A stretch of DNA of 9,879 nucleotides from Verrucomicrobia subdivision 3 bacterium UBA693. GTDB taxonomy: Bacteria; Verrucomicrobiota; Verrucomicrobiia; Limisphaerales; UBA8199. Both the position numbers and the translations under genes were made by a program. The first letter of the stretch is position 1. Each line of letters starts with the position of its first letter. The DNA is taken from the NCBI GenBank assembly GCA_002298785.1, contig DBMR01000084.1, positions 1 through 9,879 on the forward strand, in the 5' to 3' direction. This document shows positions 6,203-9,879 of this stretch, one piece after another. The notes beneath the pieces were generated by a model. The model searched no databases, was not told the origin of the DNA, and saw nothing but the letters and a program-made list of their open reading frames with translations.

Positions 6203-8986
6203 CTATCGCGGTGGAAAGTCAAAACCTACTTTGCCCGAGTCGTCCAGGACCAGGAAGGCCGAAAACGGTTTGCCCGCCTTGGAAATAAACTTGGTTAGCA
6301 GATCGGTGCGACCGTCCGTCAGAATCTTCACGGCCTGGGCAGGTTCCACCGGCTGTTCCAGAATCGTTTTGCCGATTTTAAATTTGCAGGCCCTGCTCTC
6401 CGCCTGGCTGCGCTCACAGATGTAGGCGGATGGGGCATCGAAAACCTTCCCGCCGCACTTCGGACACTTCCCAATGGCGGTTAACCCGGTGAAATCAATT
6501 TTCGGAGCCGGCTCCTTTTTGGCGGCTGCGCCCTTCTTGCTCGAGGCCGTGCGCGGCTCAAACTCGAAGCCAACGCCCTTCTCATTGACCACGAGGTAGG
6601 CTTTGAACGGACGGCCCTTTTTCGAAATGAATTTGTCGAGCAAATCGGTCTTGCCGGTCTCGAGGAGCTTTTGGACCTGGGCACGTTCAATCGGGCGCTG
6701 CAGGATGATCTTCCCAGTGCGGAACGTGCATTTCCGCTCGGCCCCTACCGAGTTTTCGCAAAGGTAGTTCATGGGGGATTCGAAAACCCGCCCCGCGCAC
6801 TTGGGACACTTGCCCACCGGTTCCTGACCGCTGAAATCTGGGGCTTCAGCTCCTTCCTTTTGGTCTTGCCCGAAATCGAACTCCACTTTGTTTTCGGCGT
6901 TCAAACGCAAAACCGCGGAGAAGGGACGGCCCAGTTTGCTGCGAAACCCATTCAAAGGACCAACGGCTCGATCGCGAATCAGGGCCTCGATCTCTTCGTT
7001 CTCAAACAAGCGACCGGAAATGACCTTCCAGACGGAGAAATCACATTTGACACACTGACATGCTTTATATCGTTCGTGAATTTCGCCACCGCACTTTGGG
7101 CAGCCGACCGTGAGCACGCCGAAATCGCCCGGGATCGTGTCGTATTCGAACTTCTTGGCACGTTCGACAATGTTCCGGGTCATCTCCGCGATCTCGGACA
7201 TGAATTCCGAACGACTCTTTTGGCGGCGTTGCACCTGGCGGAGGCGGAATTCCCAATCACCCGTCAATTCAGGCTTGGTGAGCTCTGGGATTCCCAAGCC
7301 ATTGAGCAATTCCATGAGCGAGAAAGCCTTGGCGGTCGCCTGCAAGTCTTTGCCGTGTCGAACCAAATACTGCTCGAGCACCAACCCGTCAATGATGGCG
7401 GCGCGTGTGGCCGGGGTACCCAAACCCTTTTCGCTCATGGCGGCGCGCAACTCCTCGTCCTCCACCAGTTTGCCGGCGCCTTCCATCGCGCCGAGCAGCG
7501 TGGCTTCGTTGAATCGCGGCGGGGGCTTGGTTTGGCTCTGTTTGACTTCGATCGCCGGGGTTTGGACTACTTCGCCCGGAGCGACCGCCGTGAGGCTGGC
7601 CATATCCTCCGTCTGCGCCTCTTTCCCGTAAACTGCCAGCCAACCCGGATTAACCAGCACTTTGCCAGTGGTCTTGAAGGGTTCGCTCTCAACCCACGTG
7701 ATGCGGATGGTTTCCAGGAACTCCGCGGCCGGATAGAAAACGGCCAGGAACCGGCGAGTGACCATGTCGTAGATCTTTTGTTCCGCCTCGGTTAGATTCT
7801 TGGGCGTTTGGTTCGTGGGAACGATGGCGAAGTGATCGGAGATCTTGGCGTTGTTGAAAATCCGGCGATTCGGCTTGAGCCAGCCGTTATCCAAAATGGT
7901 TTTCGCCAACGAGCCATACGCTGAACCGGTGAGAGTCTCCAGCGTTCCGCGCACCGTACCCAGGTAATCTTCCGGGAGCGCCCGTGAATCAGTACGGGGA
8001 TAAGTCAGGGCCTTGTGGCGTTCATAAAGCGACTGCGCCAGCTTCAAGGTAGTCGAAGCGCTGAAGCCGAATCGGCCGTTGGCCTCCCGCTGTAAACTGG
8101 TCAGGTCGTATAGTAACGGTGAAAGCTGGGTGCTGGGTTTGGATTCCTCTTCCACCCGGCCTGGTTTGTTCAGGCACTTTGCCCGCAACGCCTCCGCGGT
8201 GGCCTGATCCCAAACCCGCTCGGCTTTGAGATCGGGATCCCCTTCTTTATCCTGCTTCGAGAATTTTTGGTCGTACCATTTACCGGTGTATTGGCCCGCA
8301 GCCGCGGCAAAGGTGGCAATGACCTCCCAGTAATCCCGGGGCTTGAAGGCGCGAATCTTCTGCTCGCGCTCGACAACAATCGCCAAAGTGGGCGTCTGAA
8401 CTCGACCAACGGTGGTCTTATAGAATCCGCCGGATTTGGAATTGAACGCCGTCATGGCGCGTGTCCCGTTAATGCCCACGAGCCAATCGCTCTCCGCCCG
8501 ACAGGTGGCCGCATCTGCCAGCGGACGCAACGCTTCGTCATCCCGTAACTGGGAAAATCCCTCGCGAATTGCAGTGGGAGTCATGGACTGCAACCACAGC
8601 CGGCGAATGGGCTTATCGGAATGGGAATACTGAACGATATTCCGAAAAATCAATTCGCCCTCGCGACCGGCGTCGCAAGCGTTGATCAGTTCATCGACAT
8701 CTTTGCGTTTGATGAGCTTGGCGACCAATTTCAACCGTGCCTCAGCTTTCTCGATCGGTTGGAGGTCGAAATGGGGAGGGATGACCGGTAAATGCGCGAA
8801 GCTCCATTTGCCTTTGGCCGGTTCCACACCCGGCGGCACCGCCAACTCCAGTAGATGGCCCACCGCCGAAGTGATCACATAGCGGTCACTCTCGTAATAG
8901 TTTTCGTGCGGCTTAAACCCTCCGATGGCTCGGGCGATATCTCCCGCGACCGACGGCTTTTCCGCAATTATCAATGCCTTGCCCAT
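6203..8986 (-). CDS. topB: DNA topoisomerase III-like type IA topoisomerase with three C-terminal zinc modules
   Basis: A 927-residue enzyme that cuts one DNA strand through a 5'-phosphotyrosine and passes the other strand, acting in decatenation and recombination intermediates. The TOPRIM domain starts with IIAEKPSVA (6-14, catalytic Glu9) and contains the acidic DAGREGE (105-111). The active-site tyrosine is Tyr329 in LTYPRTDS. GRVQTPTLA (194-202) and EKGLGTPATRAAII (519-532) are further topoisomerase motifs. After about residue 625 come three cysteine-rich modules: C629/C632 with C643, C645 and C648; C727/C730/C743/C753; and C841/C844/C857/C867. Each is followed by a GRPF/GKPF-type repeat (as in Toprim_Crpt). 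E. coli TopB is about 650 residues, so most of the excess is this tail. The start MGKALIIAEKPS is family-typical, yet there is no Shine-Dalgarno sequence before it. The gene converges with the oxidoreductase gene. No T-rich hairpin is seen after its stop. Nothing nearby suggests a plasmid or phage origin. Confidence 0.95.
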   Translation of the reverse strand: MGKALIIAEKPSVAGDIARAIGGFKPHENYYESDRYVITSAVGHLLELAVPPGVEPAKGKWSFAHLPVIPPHFDLQPIEKAEARLKLVAKLIKRKDVDELINACDAGREGELIFRNIVQYSHSDKPIRRLWLQSMTPTAIREGFSQLRDDEALRPLADAATCRAESDWLVGINGTRAMTAFNSKSGGFYKTTVGRVQTPTLAIVVEREQKIRAFKPRDYWEVIATFAAAAGQYTGKWYDQKFSKQDKEGDPDLKAERVWDQATAEALRAKCLNKPGRVEEESKPSTQLSPLLYDLTSLQREANGRFGFSASTTLKLAQSLYERHKALTYPRTDSRALPEDYLGTVRGTLETLTGSAYGSLAKTILDNGWLKPNRRIFNNAKISDHFAIVPTNQTPKNLTEAEQKIYDMVTRRFLAVFYPAAEFLETIRITWVESEPFKTTGKVLVNPGWLAVYGKEAQTEDMASLTAVAPGEVVQTPAIEVKQSQTKPPPRFNEATLLGAMEGAGKLVEDEELRAAMSEKGLGTPATRAAIIDGLVLEQYLVRHGKDLQATAKAFSLMELLNGLGIPELTKPELTGDWEFRLRQVQRRQKSRSEFMSEIAEMTRNIVERAKKFEYDTIPGDFGVLTVGCPKCGGEIHERYKACQCVKCDFSVWKVISGRLFENEEIEALIRDRAVGPLNGFRSKLGRPFSAVLRLNAENKVEFDFGQDQKEGAEAPDFSGQEPVGKCPKCAGRVFESPMNYLCENSVGAERKCTFRTGKIILQRPIERAQVQKLLETGKTDLLDKFISKKGRPFKAYLVVNEKGVGFEFEPRTASSKKGAAAKKEPAPKIDFTGLTAIGKCPKCGGKVFDAPSAYICERSQAESRACKFKIGKTILEQPVEPAQAVKILTDGRTDLLTKFISKAGKPFSAFLVLDDSGKVGFDFPPR
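6215..6472 (-). repeat. topB C-terminal zinc/Toprim_Crpt-like module, copy B
   Basis: Encodes residues 839-924, starting GKCPKCGGKVF and containing cysteines 841, 844, 857 and 867, then TDLLTKFISKAGKPF. It is the tandem partner of copy A. The two are joined by a Lys/Ala-rich linker (about residues 813-830, SSKKGAAAKKEPAPK). Copy B ends at the protein's C-terminus. Confidence 0.85.
6557..6814 (-). repeat. topB C-terminal zinc/Toprim_Crpt-like module, copy A
   Basis: Encodes residues 725-810 of the topoisomerase, starting GKCPKCAGRVF and ending GFEFE. Its four cysteines (727, 730, 743, 753) and the later TDLLDKFISKKGRPF line up with copy B at a constant offset of 114 residues. By hand alignment about half of the residues are identical, so this is an old internal duplication. 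Confidence 0.85.
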
Positions 8987-9236
8987 GTAAATATAGGTTG
9001 GAGAACGTTATATGAAAACACGCTCCAACGCGAATAGCCGGGAAGTTGGCCCAAACTCTCAGCCCTGTCAAAGCCGATTCCTGGAGCGGTGCCATCGAAA
9101 GCACCTCAACCCAGGCTGCCACGCACTGTTTGAGGTTCCCGGAATTCCCCCACCGGGCCGAGGCGCCGCTGACTTTTTTTTGCCTGGCCCCCACGGGTTT
9201 ACCTCCCGGATCTAGCGGCATTTGCCGGTGCCATTC
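8987..9236. other. Intergenic region between the response regulator and topB
   Basis: This 250-base stretch contains the candidate topB promoter at its left end and otherwise no supported gene. A run of eight T (9174-9181, plus strand) follows GC-rich sequence, but I find no stable stem abutting it. On the minus strand, after the regulator stop, only a 4-bp stem (CGGC-AAAT-GCCG, 9215-9226) is visible, without a T-tract. Short plus-strand open frames here are not convincing. Confidence 0.5.
8990..9018 (-). promoter_or_regulatory. Candidate promoter of topB, possibly leaderless
   Basis: On the minus strand, TTTTCA (9018-9013) is followed after exactly 17 bases by TATATT (8995-8990), and then by TAC and the topB ATG at 8986. 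The -10 match is good and the -35 match is moderate (4 of 6). Transcription from here would begin at or within a few bases of the ATG, which agrees with the absence of a ribosome-binding site. A second AT-rich word (TATAAC, 9012-9007) lacks a partner. This is a prediction from consensus only. Confidence 0.35.
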
Positions 9237-9879
9237 TCACTGCGTCGAACTTTCCCGAAACCATTGTATGGCTTGCAGCATGACTTCGGTGGAAGACTTG
9301 AGCTGGAGCTTTTCTTTAATACGATTGCGGAAGGAATTGATGGTGGGGATGGTAACGTTCAGATCCGCTGCGATCTGCCGGGTGCCCTTGCCTTGGCCTA
9401 GCAGGCGGAACACCTCCAACTCGCGGTTACTCAGCATTTCCAACGGCGAGGCTGGTTTGTCGCCATCACCCCGCATCATCCGCGCGATCAATGTCGAGGA
9501 CATCCGTTCACTGAGGCTCACTTCTCCCTGAAGGGCCTTGTGGATGGCATTGCGCACGGTTTTGCCGGATTCGTGCTTCATTACATACCCCATCGCGCCG
9601 GCACGCAGCGAGCGTTCTGCATACAGGGATTCGTCATGCATGGAAATCACCAGCACCGGCAAGTCCTCCCAAGTGCCACGGATAGACTTTACCAGGTCAA
9701 TCCCGCTGCCGCTGCCCAGCGAAATATCCACCAGCACCAGGTCCGGGTTAAGCTGCGGGATCAGTGTCAGAGCATCGGAGGAGGTGGCCGCCTCGCCGCA
9801 AACTGCCAACAGCGGGTCGCGCTCGATCATCTGGCGCAAGCCTTCGCGGAACAACGGGTGGTCGTCCACGATCAGCAAC
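9237..9879 (-). CDS. NarL/FixJ-family response regulator, 5' end outside the window
   Basis: About 214 residues are visible. The gene enters from the right edge: the TTG at 9878-9876 encodes an in-frame leucine (LIVDDHP), and the first codons lie beyond the window. The receiver domain has the acidic pair in VDDHP, the phospho-accepting aspartate in LVLVDISLG (codon at 9728-9726), the switch serine in VISMHDES and the conserved lysine in GYVMKHE. A LuxR-type helix-turn-helix follows in the last ~60 residues (LSNRELEVFRLLGQGKGTRQIAADL, then TINSFRNRIKEKL). It should be a phosphorylation-controlled transcription factor of a two-component system. The cognate histidine kinase would most naturally lie to the right, outside the window. 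Nothing in the window identifies its targets. The gene is in the same orientation as topB, but 250 bases and a separate candidate promoter make an operon unlikely. Confidence 0.92.
   Translation of the reverse strand, partial: LLIVDDHPLFREGLRQMIERDPLLAVCGEAATSSDALTLIPQLNPDLVLVDISLGSGSGIDLVKSIRGTWEDLPVLVISMHDESLYAERSLRAGAMGYVMKHESGKTVRNAIHKALQGEVSLSERMSSTLIARMMRGDGDKPASPLEMLSNRELEVFRLLGQGKGTRQIAADLNVTIPTINSFRNRIKEKLQLKSSTEVMLQAIQWFRESSTQ

Noticed and set aside
6671..7795. A 374-codon plus-strand open frame inside topB
   Set aside because: It lies wholly antisense to conserved topoisomerase sequence and shows no recognisable domain; treated as a shadow.
9150..9181. Possible plus-strand terminator or small RNA end at the T8 run
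   Set aside because: No stable stem abuts the T-run, and there is no plus-strand gene or promoter I can support upstream.
9046..9531. A 161-codon plus-strand open frame across the intergenic region and the response regulator
   Set aside because: Most of it is antisense to the LuxR-type helix-turn-helix and receiver codons, and the composition (many Ser/Arg/Cys) does not resemble a real protein.

Overview
The window looks like chromosomal DNA from a GC-rich, Gram-negative-type bacterium. A member of the Verrucomicrobiota/PVC group is my best guess. The reasons are a Tat-exported Gfo/Idh/MocA oxidoreductase of the kind expanded in that group, weak or absent Shine-Dalgarno signals before several well-defined starts, and the style of the NarL-type regulator. 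This rests on recognising protein families, not on a database search. I see no insertion sequences, CRISPR array, rRNA or tRNA.

Plus strand, 1-2636, is a tight metabolic cluster. It begins with the tail of a biotin carrier protein or domain (Ala/Pro-rich linker plus biotinyl domain with EAMKM). Next comes birA, a biotin-protein ligase without the DNA-binding domain. Six bases later is a 500-residue class I CoA-transferase of the succinyl-CoA:acetate / propionyl-CoA:succinate type. Substrate domain, modifying enzyme and CoA-transferase together suggest a biotin-dependent acyl-CoA (de)carboxylase module linked to succinate/propionate/acetate metabolism. A perfect 9-bp inverted repeat without a T-tract follows the transferase.

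Plus strand, 2747-4421, holds two overlapping genes. The first is a small PAS protein ending in a helix with the motif LLGETTAETK. The second is a SpoIIE/PP2C-type phosphatase with an extra C-terminal domain (CGGTTAAII). From memory of the families, this pair matches the regulatory half of [FeFe]-hydrogenase 'sensory' loci, but no hydrogenase or Fe-S domain is present here. This is the most intriguing part of the window.

Plus strand, 4563-6074, encodes a Tat-signal Gfo/Idh/MocA oxidoreductase. A clear intrinsic terminator follows it (6107-6137). Two inverted repeats lie in the 141-base gap in front of it.

The minus strand, 6203-8986, encodes a 927-residue topoisomerase III-like type IA enzyme whose C-terminus carries three zinc-binding modules, the last two an obvious tandem duplication with a 114-residue period. 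Its start has no ribosome-binding site and a promoter-like pair lies directly upstream, so it may be leaderless. The window ends with the 3' part of a minus-strand NarL/FixJ-type response regulator, whose start lies beyond the right edge.
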